Positions 13,503-24,107 of a DNA stretch of 64,000 nt are shown one piece after another (positions within the stretch are counted from its first letter, which is position 1; each line of letters starts with the position of its first letter). The notes beneath the pieces were generated by a model. The model was not told the DNA's origin. It saw only the letters and a list, made by a program, of their open reading frames with translations, and did no database searches. The DNA is from Stictocephala bisonia (taxonomy: Eukaryota; Arthropoda; Insecta; Hemiptera; Membracidae). The stretch spans positions 236,501 through 300,500 of the forward strand of contig JAQJVL010000705.1 of NCBI GenBank assembly GCA_035578905.1, read 5' to 3'. A program made the translations under genes and the position numbers.

Positions 13503-15560
13503 TACAGAATAACAAAGTTAAAATCTAATTACAATTCTGCCTTAATGTACTCAGCTACACTATAAAATTCCTTGTCCAATAGAAATGATTTTAATTTCTT
13601 TAATAACAACTTGTTATTACAACATTTAATTTCTTGTGGAAGGTTGTTATAGAGTACTATTCCTGCAAAAGACGCTTCGCTCTCCATTAATGCTAGTCGA
13701 TGCTTGGGAGTACGTAGCTCATGACCGTGCCTAGTAGGAAATCTGTGACCCTCACCCACAGTTCTGAGGTTCTGCAAGTCTCTGACTGTGATTGAAATTA
13801 ATTTGTAAATGTACAGTGAGGCTAATGTGAGAATTTTTAATGATTGAAACACCCCTCTACACGAGGTTCGTGGGACCATTCCATTGACTATTCGAACTGC
13901 TCTTTTTTGCTCTAAAAAAACTCGCACGGCGTGAGGCGACCCTCCCCAAGCTTCAATTCCATATGTCATTACTGCTGAAAAATAGCCATGGTAGACCAAC
14001 ATCAAAGCTGCAGAAGTGGATATAAAGTTCTTAAGGTAAAACTAATTCTACTTAATTTATTGCACAATAATGATATATGGGGACTCCAGGATAGTGTATT
14101 GTCGATACTATACCCAGATACTTTACTGTGGAACACTCATGAATGCCAAAGTCACTCAGTGTGATTGATTGAGGGTTTTTATTTTTTTCAAAAATTGCAT
14201 AACAAAAGTTTTCTCTGTATTTAGTGACATATTGTTCAAAGCCAACCATTCTATAAATGTTTCTGTGATCAGCGAGACCATGGCTTGCAGGCCATCCTTA
14301 GGACCACCAAACAACCATGCAACATCATCTACATAGATTTCACGTATTACAAGGGGGTTGCACCTATCAATTTATCTCATTGATATAAATTACAAAAAGA
14401 ATGGGTGCCAGGATACTACCTTGGAGAAGACCAACAATGCTTTCCACTAGGTTTGAAATAAATCCAGACACATCTAGATACTGCCAGCGATCCGACAGGT
14501 ATGAGTCAAACCAATCCAGAGCCACAACTCTTACCCCATACATTATAAGTTTTTCTCTAAGTATAAAACGATCAATCTTACCAAAAGCACTCCTAAGGTC
14601 ATCAAATACTGCTAGAGCTGATTCATTATTTTCCAGGTTAGTTATTATATGCTTAACAAAATCCAATATTGCCTTGGTTGTGGAAACTTTAGCTTTGAAA
14701 CAATATTGTTCTGGCACTATGATATTATATTTATTTAAGTGGTCCAAGAGTCTAACATACATAGGCTTCTCCAAAACTTTAGAAAAAGTGCATTGAATGG
14801 AAATCGGGCGATAATTGTTTACATCACTTTTTTACCTTTTTTAAATACTGGTATTATTTTTGTTATCTTAAAAACGCTTGGAAATGTCCCTGATGTAAAG
14901 GATTCATTAATAAGATAAGTCAATGGTTCTAGAATTGTTTTGTAAATTCTCTTTAGGACCAAGCTGGAAATTTCATCTGTACCAGAAGGACGCTTAGATT
15001 TAAGAGATAGAATAGCTCCTTCAACCTCAGCCGGAGTAGCTGGGAATAAAAATAATGAACCAATAGGAGAAGTGCCACCTACCGGACCAGAATAAGTAGA
15101 TTTGGAGGAAGGTGGTAATGGTTCAGTATTCCCAAATTGGGAGCTGAAAATGTTTGCCGCCTGAAGAGGGGACTGAACTAGCGCTCCTTCGCTGCTTAAA
15201 AGGGGAAAAGAGATATCTGATGGCTCCCTTGTCTCTCTTCTGACCACCCCCCACACTGCCTTTTGTAAACAATCTGCACTCTGTATTTCCTTCATGACAT
15301 GAGCCTTCCTTTCCTCAATTATCAGTTTGCGAAAATGTTTTTTTCTTTCTAAATAAAGAGTTTTTAGCTGATGGTCATTTGTTTCTCTAACTAAAATTCC
15401 CAAATCTATATTTTTATCTGCCATTTTCTTTAAGTCTTTGCTAAGTTTATATTTTCTGTACAACGGCTTTTTCTTAAACCTTTTTTTAGGAAACGAATTT
15501 TGAAAAGCATTTGAGAGAGTGTTGCAAAACCACTCAAACTTATAATTAACATTTTCAATG
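13503..15560 (-). mobile_element. LINE copy inserted in the Penelope RT
   Basis: Minus-strand coding runs from a linker region upstream of the RT (14819-15463, 214 codons, including LIEERKAHVMKEI and SLKSKRPSGTDEISS) through RT fingers and palm (14367-14774: VFDDLRSAFGKIDR, then VGLLQGSILAPILF). It reaches a thumb and C-terminal region (13529-14005, including FLEQKRAVRIVNGM). The endonuclease is absent, so it is 5'-truncated. The catalytic FADD box is not in the open pieces, and the palm is broken near 14250-14367. Penelope coding is contiguous on either side, so this insertion is younger than the Penelope. Confidence 0.8.
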
Positions 15561-16330
15561 CTATATACTGGGGCCCAAACAGTTCCATGATGTTCTTACT
15601 ACACGGAAGATAGATGGATCAATAGGCCATGCAGTATACCGCAAACCAACCCATACGAACAGATATCTGAATGCCGCCTCACATCACCATCCATCCCAGA
15701 AAAATTTCGTCATAAATACCCTTATAAACAGAGCAATCCACATATCGGACAAAGAAAGCTAGAATGGAGAAAACACCTGCTAAAAACTACGTTGAATTGT
15801 AATGGATATAACAAGATGGACATCAACAGGGCCTTTAAGAAACAAATATCTAAATCAAATAAAGAAGCTCAACTAATAGGAAACCAGCAGACCAATAATA
15901 GTTCAGCCAATCAAGATGGAGGGCAGCAATCGACCAATGAAAGACAACCAATGGCGTATTTACCATATATCAAAGGAACAACAGACAAAATTGGAAGAAT
16001 TTTAAAGAAGAATGACATCAAGACGATATGTAGGCCACCGAATAGACTACAAGATTTACTTCCACCTTATAAATATAAGATACCTCTATCTACGCCTGGT
16101 GTCTATGAAATACCATATGACTGCGGTTCAGTCTATATAGGAGAAACGAAGAGACTAGTATCAACAAGACTAAAGAAGCATATGAGACATACTAAGAACA
16201 AAGATGTCGATAAGTCAGCAGTAGCAGAACATAGTGCCCTTACTAAACATGGCATTTTATTTGACAAGACCAAAGTATTGGCCAACATCCCGTTTTATTA
16301 TCCGAGAAGAGTTAGGGAAGCCATTTAAAT
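15561..16330 (+). pseudogene. Penelope-like C-terminal part with GIY-YIG endonuclease
   Basis: Continuation of the Penelope protein after the LINE. The linker has AVYRKPTHTNRYLN (about 15630, RT thumb side), then an open frame at 15792-16328 with 178 codons. Its C-terminal half is a GIY-YIG nuclease: PGVYEIPYDCGSVYIGETKR near 16096-16155 supplies the GVY and YIG strands, TRLKKHMRH the catalytic arginine region, and SAVAEH the glutamate region. GIY-YIG plus this RT defines canonical Penelope-like elements. A TAA codon follows at 16326-16328, and sense-like coding (RGDTFNKEDSMKLPRTWEPV) continues in frame to about 16420. Confidence 0.85.
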
Positions 16331-16675
16331 ATACAAAAGAGGGGATACTTTTAACAAAGAAGATAGCATGAAGTTGCCAAGAACATGGGAACCAGTTCTT
16401 AAGAAGTTAAAGATATCATAGCTTACGCGAAAGTGCGTACGTGACCTCAGACTCGGGTTAAGTTGGCCTACGTGACTCATGACAGCTGCGCCATCGCCAT
16501 ATATTGGGCAGAGCGACTACTAACCTTCACTCTCGGACTAACCACTGAGGATGCTATATCGTAGCATGGGCGAAACGTCTGGAACTGTACATATTGTAAA
16601 TAGTCCTTTGACGCGGTTGATACCGGAAGAACTAGTTCTTAATAATGACTCCAGCCGCTTAAGCTTATGAAATAG
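16331..16675 (+). mobile_element. Penelope-like element, right terminal arm
   Basis: Contains the C-terminal coding remnant, then untranslated sequence matching the left arm in reverse complement. It ends at the palindrome AAGAACTAGTTCTT (16626-16639) followed by 36 bases of unexplained filler, and then the right copy of the target duplication (16676-16689). This is the more intact of the two arms and carries the hammerhead-like core listed separately. Confidence 0.7.
16542..16582 (+). ncRNA. Hammerhead-ribozyme-like core in the Penelope terminal arm
   Basis: In order: CCA (possible stem I strand), CTGAGGA matching the conserved CUGANGA box, then ATGCTA-TATCG-TAGCAT as a perfect 6-bp hairpin. 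Next come GGGC and GAAACGTC, matching GAAA plus a short palindromic ACGT stem and the C cleavage position, and then TGG pairing with the first CCA. The mirror copy is at 9997-10037 on the minus strand. Penelope-like elements are known to carry minimal hammerheads with very short stem III. Against it: an extra T sits where stem II should start, so stem II geometry is imperfect. Candidate only. Confidence 0.4.
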
Positions 16676-17035
16676 GAGTGGTAAATTATCTAAACCAGAG
16701 TTAACGTATTTAGGAAGATCATTGATATAGAGGTTAAAAAAGGAAAGGCCACCAGACAGAGCCCTGAGGCACACCTGCTTTAACAGTGGAACATTCAGAC
16801 GTGTGGGTTTCGCCAAAGCTAGAAATCTGCACACATTGAACTCGACCAAGCAAATAGGACCTGAATCAGTTTAGAGGAAAACCTCTGACATCGTATCCAG
16901 CCAGTTTCTGTAAGAGAATGACATGATCAACAAGGTCAAAGACCTTACTAAGATCACAAAAAAGGCCTACAGTTTGTCGCCAGACTCAAGAGAGGTCAGT
17001 ACACGCTTTAAAGCTAATGATACTGCAGAAGATAA
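16676..17035 (-). mobile_element. Old LINE, 5' half (RT fingers to palm)
   Basis: Minus-strand frames give CDLSKVFDLVDHVILLQKL (motif A region near 16950), SYLLGRVQCVQIS, GVPQGSV-like sequence and FNLYINDLPKYVNSGLDNLPL before stopping at the Penelope junction. The next expected residues of an RT (SLFADDT) begin at the other side of the Penelope at 9937. The two pieces therefore belong to one LINE copy. The 5' edge at about 17035 is overrun by the tail of the next LINE. Confidence 0.75.
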
Positions 17036-18684
17036 TCAAATCAAATAAGTTTAATCCTCCAATTTACATACAAAAAGAAATAATTATAATGCACTTCTAT
17101 TTACAAACAATAAATTCATAGCTTAAGAAATAAATTTAACACTCCAGAACAAAATAATGGCCAATAGATAAAAATCTGTGCGTGGGCATGAGTGGTCATT
17201 TTAAAAGTTTATTTAATATGAATAAGGTGAGGATAATTATTTAAATCATATATAATTGCCAATTCAAATTCTTTATTACGCAAATTGATAATATATACAA
17301 TTATATTACATTCGTCACTTATACTAAGAAATAAAATTAATAATAATGATTAAATAAAACATAATATTCCAATTGACATTTATGGTGGATTTAGGAAGAA
17401 CTCGTCAAGAGAACAACAGGCTCTGTTTAATAGATAACTTTTTAGTTTTTTTTTAAATTTATGTTGATTTGACTCCAGACGCATATTTCTGGGTAAGTTA
17501 TTAAATAATTTTTGTCCCATATTTTGAGGTAGAGCAGACGCAAGTTGTAATCTGTGGGGGGTCTGTCTATGCAAATCGCGGGCTCTAGTGTTGTACGTGT
17601 GAACATCTGAGCCGGTTTGAATAGAATCAACCTTAGTTATGTAGTATACTAACATTTCATAAATGTACAACGAAGGAAGAGTTAAAATTTGGAAAGATTT
17701 AAAGTATTTTTTACATGATATTCGTGTATGCACACCTGCCATTATACGTATAGCCCTCTTCTGGAGTCGAAATAGTCGTAGGAGCTCAGTACAGGAAGCT
17801 GAGCCCCACAGCACTATTCCGTACCTCAGTCTCAACTCTATGAGAGATGTATAAGTAAGCCGGGAAAGAGAGTAGTTGTGGTATTTCGAATATCTGCCTA
17901 GTAAAAATAATTGTGTAGATACTCTTGAACATAGTGTATTAATGTAGTTTGACCATGAAAAGTTCTTGTCAATAATTAGTCCTAAGTATTTAACGTTAGT
18001 TTTGGAGGGCAATTCGAAATCATTTATAATAAGTAAAGGGTCGGTCTCAAAAGTGTTGTTACGGCTAGAGAAAATAATGGTCTTAGTTTTATTAGGATTT
18101 ACGTGCAAATTATATTTATTTAAATACTGATACAGATTAGACAGTTCTAAAAAGCTATTAAATTCTAGGTTTTCCATTGTTGTGTTTTTAAAAAGTAGTG
18201 CTATATCGTCCGCATACATAGTGATTTGTGAATTTGGAAAATTTGACGTTAGACTGTTTGTATATACTGTAAAAAGTATTGGCCCTAATACTGAGCCTTG
18301 AGGAATTCCAAATTCTAGTTTTAAATAGTTTGATTTCGTATTTTTAATGTTCACGCATTGTTGTCTACTATGTAAATAGGACTTGATCCATTCTAGAGCT
18401 ACTCCCCGAACTCCAAGATTGTGGAGTCTATCAAAAAGCACCTTATGTTCGAGACAATCAAATGCCTTTTACATGTCCAAGAATACTCCTACTGTTTTGA
18501 GGTTTTTATCAAGTGCTGTGATAGCGTTTGTTGCGATATCTACCATAGCGTCAGTGGTATTTTCCCCCTCACAAAGCCGTACTGTTCCTTACATAATAAT
18601 TTATGGTAAAACATAAAATTAATTAATCTACTGGCAAATACATGCTCGTATATTTTAGAAAATGTTGAAACTCTGTGCGAGAAG
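17036..18684 (-). mobile_element. LINE copy with a long uninterrupted RT frame
   Basis: The minus-strand open frame 17380-18441 (353 codons) is the best preserved RT of the small LINEs: GVRGVALEWIKSYL, GIPQGSVLGPILF (motif B), MYADDIAL (catalytic YADD), NPNKTKTIIFS, VKYLGLIIDKN, then the C-terminal domain with LQKRAIRIMAGV. Upstream, motif A (VGVFLDM then a stop, KAFDCLEH) lies across a stop near 18470, and coding similarity ends at about 18684. The 3' tail on the minus strand reads ATTTGATTTGATT near 17040, like the LINE ending at 11944, so both may belong to one family. Confidence 0.8.
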
Positions 18685-18779
18685 GTGTTTTTATTTTATT
18701 TTTCAATTTTATTTATTTATTTTTTATACAACAGTTTCTTATTTACAAATATACAACTTAAAAATAAACTGTCCTGACT

Positions 18780-19019
18780 CTACTTCGAACCAATATGTCT
18801 TCCCAGCAGGACGTAAGTAGTAGACGTCAACTGAATCTTTTTATTTTCAGCAATATATGCAATCTCAGCCATACGTTGAAATTTTCGTTCAGAGTCTCTA
18901 CTCCAGGTGGATTTTAAAAATGTTAGATGAAGCATAGTTGTTCCCAAATCGGTATCCATTGTCCTTTGGGTTGTTACCTGTGCAGGTTCAGAGCGGTGTG
19001 TGCTAAAGTCGATGTCCAC
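18780..19019 (-). CDS. Polinton accessory protein, shorter tandem paralogue
   Basis: A 79-codon ORF sharing a pattern with its upstream neighbour (19121-19528): TTMLHLTFLKS against TIMLYLRLSKT, then spaced residues leading to AENKKIQL against VENKKYEL. It ends soon after this block and lacks the Cys-rich tail of the larger copy, so it is a truncated paralogue. A TATA-like CTATCTATAAAG lies just upstream of the start. Function unknown. The position at the far 3' end of the element, away from the virion genes, suggests an accessory role, by inference only. Confidence 0.5.
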   Translation of the reverse strand: MDIDFSTHRSEPAQVTTQRTMDTDLGTTMLHLTFLKSTWSRDSERKFQRMAEIAYIAENKKIQLTSTTYVLLGRHIGSK

Positions 19020-19120
19020 CTCCTCCTTTATAGATAGTCAAAGAGTGGTAGGGTGAATTTTGTTTACTACAGTATGTATAGAATATTTCCAACTTAAACT
19101 AAAATTTTCAAACAGTACTA

Positions 19121-19528
19121 TTAATTCCCCTTTAATTTATCCATTAGTCTTGTGTACAATTCTTTTCCACACTCATCTTCTCCTATGCTTTCCAATAGCC
19201 TCGTAAATTCATATTCGTGACGTTTAATATGACAACAAATGCAACAATTCGAACGAACATTTACATCAGGATTTGCCCACGCACACTCTATAAAATGTGT
19301 ACCAAACATTGTAGTCCTTGTATTTCTAGAATTTAACTCATACTTTTTATTTTCAACAATCTTTGCAATTTTACTCATAATATTAAGTTTCATTTCGGTG
19401 TCCGAAGTTTCTGTTTTTGAAAGTCTCAGATAAAGCATAATAGTTTCAAGTCTGTATTCATTTGCCTGGTTGTTAACTGTGTGCGTGTTGGGAACAAAAT
19501 GTGCTAAAGTGAGTATGCACCTCTTCAT
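19121..19528 (-). CDS. Polinton accessory protein with CCxCC motif
   Basis: A 135-codon intact ORF starting right after a TATA-like TATTTATAG, so the start is well placed. The middle holds the block shared with 18780-19019. The C-terminal third has SNCCICCHIKRHEYEF, a cluster of cysteines and histidine that could bind zinc, followed by an acidic helix-like tail. I do not recognise the family. It is one of few uninterrupted ORFs in this element, which hints at recent duplication or less decay. No signal peptide or membrane segment is evident. Confidence 0.55.
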   Translation of the reverse strand: MKRCILTLAHFVPNTHTVNNQANEYRLETIMLYLRLSKTETSDTEMKLNIMSKIAKIVENKKYELNSRNTRTTMFGTHFIECAWANPDVNVRSNCCICCHIKRHEYEFTRLLESIGEDECGKELYTRLMDKLKGN

Positions 19529-19680
19529 CTATAAATAGTTTAAACTGTGGTGGGGGTCATACATGGTGTAGGGTAAAACAGATTTACAATTAGTTAAAAT
19601 ATCTAAATTATTTTCTCTCTTCTTCCAAATTCGAATTTTGAATCGTCCTTCTCCAGTATTTTGTAATAAAGTATTTCATC

Positions 19681-20559
19681 CTAATCTAAGAAGTTTTCCC
19701 CTGTTGTAGCAGTTTCAGCGGCTCTTCCTGTAGAACGATGAATGTAATTAAATATCGCTGATGATAACCGTTCCAATTGACTCTTGTTTTGCGTAATCCA
19801 CTTATCAAAATATTTTCTTAAATAATTCAAATTAACAGCGTCACCATTTTCTTGACATTGACCGACATTTATAACTTTAAATCCTTTGGCGTTATAATGC
19901 ATACCCTCTCCAACTCCTTTGGTTAAACTCAATAACTGTAATGTTTTTAAGTTGACAGCTTCTCCATCATAAGTAGGGTCTTGCACTTGCTTAATCTTTT
20001 ACCACCAAACATCACATAATCGGGGTACATTTTTGGAGTGTTTTTCGTAAACAAATCCATGTTTACAGCATCTTTAGGTAAAACAGGCTCTACGATATTT
20101 TGGATTAGTTTACCATCAAAGTCGAAATCACCATCTGGATAAGTTATTTTTAAACTGCATTTATTGACAAAATCTAAAGTTGTTAATAAATGTAAAAGGT
20201 AAAACAGGCTCACGCAGGTCTCTTATATATTTGTATTTAACAGTGTAATGCATATCATCAGTTCTTCCTAAACCATAATTTTTTACATATTCAATATTAG
20301 CTTCATCGCTGGGTAATAATAGTAGTGAAACATTTCTAATACATCTTCTTTTTGCATCTTAATGATGATTTTTGTTTAATAATTGTAGAAAATTGTTCGT
20401 TACAAAATCAAAACTTGCTAAATTTTGTATATCCGTTGGTGAACAAGTAATAGTTTGTTCATATTGACCGAACTTGTCCACACTCATGGTGATCCTAACA
20501 CCTCCGTTCATATAACAGCGGTATTTTATAAGTTTGTAAAGCAGGTCAAGGTCACCCAA
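19681..20559 (-). pseudogene. Fibre-like protein with DAVN repeats (element 1)
   Basis: Three open pieces (20359-20559, 19947-20213, 19681-19986) plus intervening frames encode repeats of about 30 residues. Each ends with an acidic-proline turn and a D/E-AVN box: LPKDAVNMDLF, TYDGEAVNLKTLQL, ENGDAVNLNYLRKYF, and a diverged SDEANIEYV. Preceding strands carry KRLS, GKLIQNIVEP and FKVINVG. Repeats of the type NV..P.DAVNK.YVD are a hallmark of trimeric phage tail fibres, so a trimeric surface fibre is the inferred role. The N-terminal part (NGGVRITMSVDKFG) is unassigned. At least three frame breaks. The homologous gene in element 2 is at 61448-62228. Confidence 0.6.
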
Positions 20560-21050
20560 AAAGGTTTTTAAAAAATATTTAACTAAACTACTATAACTTA
20601 AACTTAAATGAAGCTGAACTCACATGAATCGTGAGTTCGGTAGAGTTGTTGCCACTCACTCCATGTGACATTAGGTAAAGTGTGCCGGCTTATATATTCC
20701 TCATATCTTCATTTTGAAGGAGATGCACAAATCGTTTAGGCAGAAATACTTGAAATTTTGCTACATCACCTGGAGTGTAAGGAGCGTCACTTAGTGACTA
20801 AAATCACACATCCCACAGTAGTATTCATCTTCCCTATACTGTGAATTATGTATATTCTTTGCTCTTTCAGCTCGGAACACTTCTTTGGGACTAGAACGGT
20901 TGATTTCGATTGAGCATTAAACTGTTCAACCAACTATTGTAGAAACTGTTGTGACACCATCTTCAATAATGCTGCTGCTACTGCTGCTGCTGCTGCTTCT
21001 ACAGGTGTCTTCTCCTTTGAGCTCGGAGTAATACTGGTGCATGGTTAGTG
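20560..21050 (-). pseudogene. Accessory Polinton protein, VFLPKRF/LVSHG-type, with Ala/Ser codon run
   Basis: Minus-strand coding in shifted frames. A CAG-rich run near 20971-20997 gives poly-Ala or poly-Ser depending on frame. Then come QFLQ-LVEQFNAQS, ELKEQRIYIIHSIGKMN, APYTPGDVAKFQVFLPKRF and TLYLMSHGVSGNNSTELTI. From memory, arthropod genomes carry many similar ORFs with a VFLPKRF strand and a YLVSHG...STELTI ending. I cannot name the family and only suggest a small beta-rich, possibly nucleic-acid-binding protein. A frameshift and an in-frame TAG (after QFLQ) make it a pseudogene. It lies directly upstream of the fibre gene on the same strand. Confidence 0.4.
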
Positions 21051-21072
21051 GTGCACTCTCGTATTTATATCC

Positions 21073-21642
21073 TCAATTATCCCCACCATTCTTATATTCC
21101 AGAGTTTTTTCTAAAAAAGCAGCTAGACGGTGAGCTTCTTGTAATGCACAGTGTGGATAACTATGTTTTAGGTTTTGTACACAAACGCAAACACCATCGT
21201 AACTCCCCTTAAAACCTTTTTCAATACATGTATTGTAAACATTTATGGTTGTATATAATTGAATCCAGTATCGTTTCTCACACCCAGTTGTATAAATTTT
21301 GTAAATTTTTTAACAAAAATGGTACATGATGCATTCAAGATCTTTATAACTTGTAAAACCTTCTGCCCATCTAATATAGTGATCCTTATTTATCAACCAG
21401 TTGTTTGTTCTTTTAGCTTTTTAAGATAAAATTTTAAATGGAAATTGAGGTTTAAACAAATATAAATATACAACTCCTGTATTAATATTTAAAAAAGTTA
21501 ATTCCTTAATAATGTACTCAGTAAAGTACAAAGTAATGTATCATATCCAAAAAAGCTTGAAATTCTACAACATAATCCTTTTCCTCAATATGTGTACAAC
21601 ATCTTTAAAAGATACTGAAGGAGTGTTTAGTGTGTGACTCAT
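21073..21642 (-). pseudogene. Accessory Polinton protein (CALQEAHRL type), decayed
   Basis: Starts with MSHTLNTPSVSFKDV and has a TATA-like TTTTATATTTA about 40 bases upstream. Broken frames then give FQAFLDMI, KELTFLNINTGVVYLYLF, KPQFPFKIL, RTNNWLINKDHYIRWAEGF, EKRYWIQLY and HCALQEAHRLAAFLE. This order (FKPP.PF, then NNW, then W..G, then KG.EKR, then CALQ...L) resembles an uncharacterised protein I recall as widespread in arthropod genomes and often beside Polinton genes. The fold could be nuclease-like, but I see no certain catalytic set. Several stops and one frameshift. Confidence 0.4.
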
Positions 21643-21845
21643 TGCTGTGTGCGAGTTAACTGGTGTGCACAACACGATAGGGGTAAATATAAAACATAGC
21701 CTATATATTGAACTGGTTTCCTCACCACGGTAGGTTTAGATATACCAAGCCATACAGTTCCCAGCACGTTGGTATATATTTAACGTGGGCACCATCCCTG
21801 GTAGGCCTACCCCACAAAGTTAAGAAAGTTTACTCTGTTTATCCT

Positions 21846-22223
21846 TTTACGTTCTCTTCTGCTTCTGTATTATTTTCTGTTTGAGTTTCTTTATTTTCAC
21901 CAAAAATTTTATAATCTCTTAGACGTCTCCAAACTTCCACTTTGTAAGGGATTCTATTAAATATTGATGTATCTATAGGACTATAAGTAAAGAATAGGTG
22001 CATCAGGTTGTGTTTCCATCGTATGTATCAAGTAATCTTGAAGTATCGGTCCTGGAAACGCCAACTGTTTTACATATCTGGTAACGGGTGAAGCGTTAGA
22101 GGTTAAAATAAAAAATTCCTCACGTGTAACTAGCACATTTTCATCATGTTTGCTTACATTTCTAATCCGTACCAGTTGTTCACCACGCTGTTTAACAATA
22201 TCAATCTTGATGTCACTATCCAT
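21846..22223 (-). CDS. Small Polinton accessory protein (possible regulator)
   Basis: An open frame of 80 codons (MDSDIKIDIVKQRGEQLVRI, VTREEFFILTSNASPV, PGPILQDYLIHTM) continues after a single frameshift near 21990. The continuation is YSPIDTSIFNRIPYKVEVW and RRLRDYKIFGENKE with an acidic tail, ending near 21846. The sequence is well preserved on both sides of the shift. It sits between the major capsid gene and the accessory cluster, all on one strand. Family not recognised. The VTREEF block is only vaguely like small DNA-binding coactivator domains, and I do not rely on that. Confidence 0.45.
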
Positions 22224-22685
22224 TAATCTTATATGAGTTTTTCTACCAACTATATTGTTTGTTAGGTAACATTCGATTAGATGTAGATGTTTAACAAATG
22301 AATCTCAATCAGTCTCTGTAAAGTGTCCCATTTTAGATCCATGATATAAAATAACAGTAGGTGAATAATTCAAAGATTCAAGTAACCCTATTGATAAACA
22401 TTTACTCAGACAGTTATATAAAGGGTACATAACCCAAAGCAAAAATTCTGCTAGCAATGTTATGGATGGTTCTTAACTTTTTCCTTTACATTTTACCATT
22501 GTTCTTGCGTGTTGATTTATCCTGTTCATTATTTTGAAACTCTCCTTCCTCATTACTTAATAGCGGTGTATCTGAAGAGATACTAATGGTGTGACTATGA
22601 TGTTGACTCGTCCGCACTTTGTGGTTAACTGATCTTGCTGAACGTTGCCCGCTTTTATAATTTTATGATTGTGGAGGGGGGATAT

Positions 22686-23915
22686 TTAATTCCAATATAC
22701 CAGTTTAACAACTCGTGAGAGTGGAGTATACGTGACAATCTTATCATGAAGAATTAAACAGTACGCATTTGTATTGTCTGAAACGTTGGCTTCAAACTCT
22801 AACTCTAATTTAATATCAATAGTAGAAGATTTTACCCATTCATTTTTTTTTTAACAGTCGATGACTACAATCGGTGCTTCGATGCTAAATTATGCTGGTG
22901 ATAATAGCGGGGTGTTTACTTTCCCATAATATGAGTTCTGAAATTGGGCGTACATATCATACAAAACACTATACCTTTTCTTATTAAATGAAATGTGTAA
23001 GTTGTCATATGAGGAAAACTGTGAATTTAGGTACAGTTTGCAATGTGTTAGTTTACAATCGTTAAATTGTGCAGCGTTGGCAGTATTGTTATTTCTTCTT
23101 CTGGTTTGCATGCCGAATATTACATATCGAGGTTTCTCCAGATGTGTTGAAGTCTTTACAGTTCACGTGTGTCGCTGTGTAGTTGGAAGAATTGGGTTTT
23201 CGTGCAATTCCTAGCTTCTGAAAGGTAATGCCATTCACGATCGGATGTCAACTATTTCAACAAAGTAATTCAATGTGCATCCGACACTCTTAGGTGAGGA
23301 ACCCTCCAAACAACCTTTTTTAAACTTACGTTCCATTCTAACTTTTCAGTTGTCTCTTCAGGTGCTAAAATTGTATCTTTATCATTAGATGATCGTTAAA
23401 GTGCCAATTCCTGTTTAACATTTATAATTATGCGTTTGTAATCCTCTGCGAAACCTAACAATAATTTCAAGGAAATATAAAGTCAAAGTTCCCTTTAAAT
23501 CGGGTGTTATTGTGTCATTTTGCGGTGCTACCCAACCTGCAACTTCTAAGAATTGCCTTTCGTTAGGTGTTAAAGACACTAATCCTTTCAACGTTGTAGC
23601 GATTCCGGTCTTTTTGGTTGAATCAACAGTAACTCCTGATAGTTCATACCTAACTTCGTCAAATAAATACACAATAGGATTATTAATAAATGGCACAGTG
23701 CTTTCAGGTGTTTTTCCATCTTCATTTGTTATTCTTCCTTCAATGTAGAGATAACTCTCCGATGGTAGAGTGTAAATGTCCTGCTGTTGTATCGGAATAT
23801 GAATTTCATCATTATTGTTTATTTTCGATGAAGCGTAAGGGTTTTGGGTGTGATACTCCTTCTCCCACAGGTTTTCGTCGAATGTCGGTCCGTGTGTTAT
23901 AACCAGAATCTCCAT
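22686..23915 (-). pseudogene. Polinton major capsid protein (double jelly-roll)
   Basis: The N-terminal 166 codons (23415-23915) contain HTQNPYASSKINNNDEIHIP, QQQDIYTLPSESYLYIEG, YLFDEVRYELSGV and GWVAPQNDT. This is the standard N-terminal signature of Polinton/adintovirus hexon-like capsid proteins. A middle piece (22890-23111) gives YDNLHISFNKKRYSVLYDMY. The C-terminal end near 22690-22860 gives PIVVIDC, STIDIKLELEFEAN and AYCLILHDKIVTY. A frameshift near 23430 and stops further on disrupt it. The gene is about 1.2 kb. It would form the icosahedral shell. The start MEILVITHGP at 23915 fits the family. Confidence 0.8.
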
Positions 23916-24107
23916 ACTAATTAATCTTAAAACCCAAGTTTTCCAGAAACTGACGATTATTACTTGTTAACTCGTCAGCTGCTAATGAGCTACTAAGCTC
24001 CTTACTACTTGGTTCTTTCTTTTTAAAAGATAATCCCTTTACACACTGGTTTTCAAATGGATCCTAACTGTGATAGTTTCTCCTATGAAATTGATAGGGG
24101 TCCCGTC

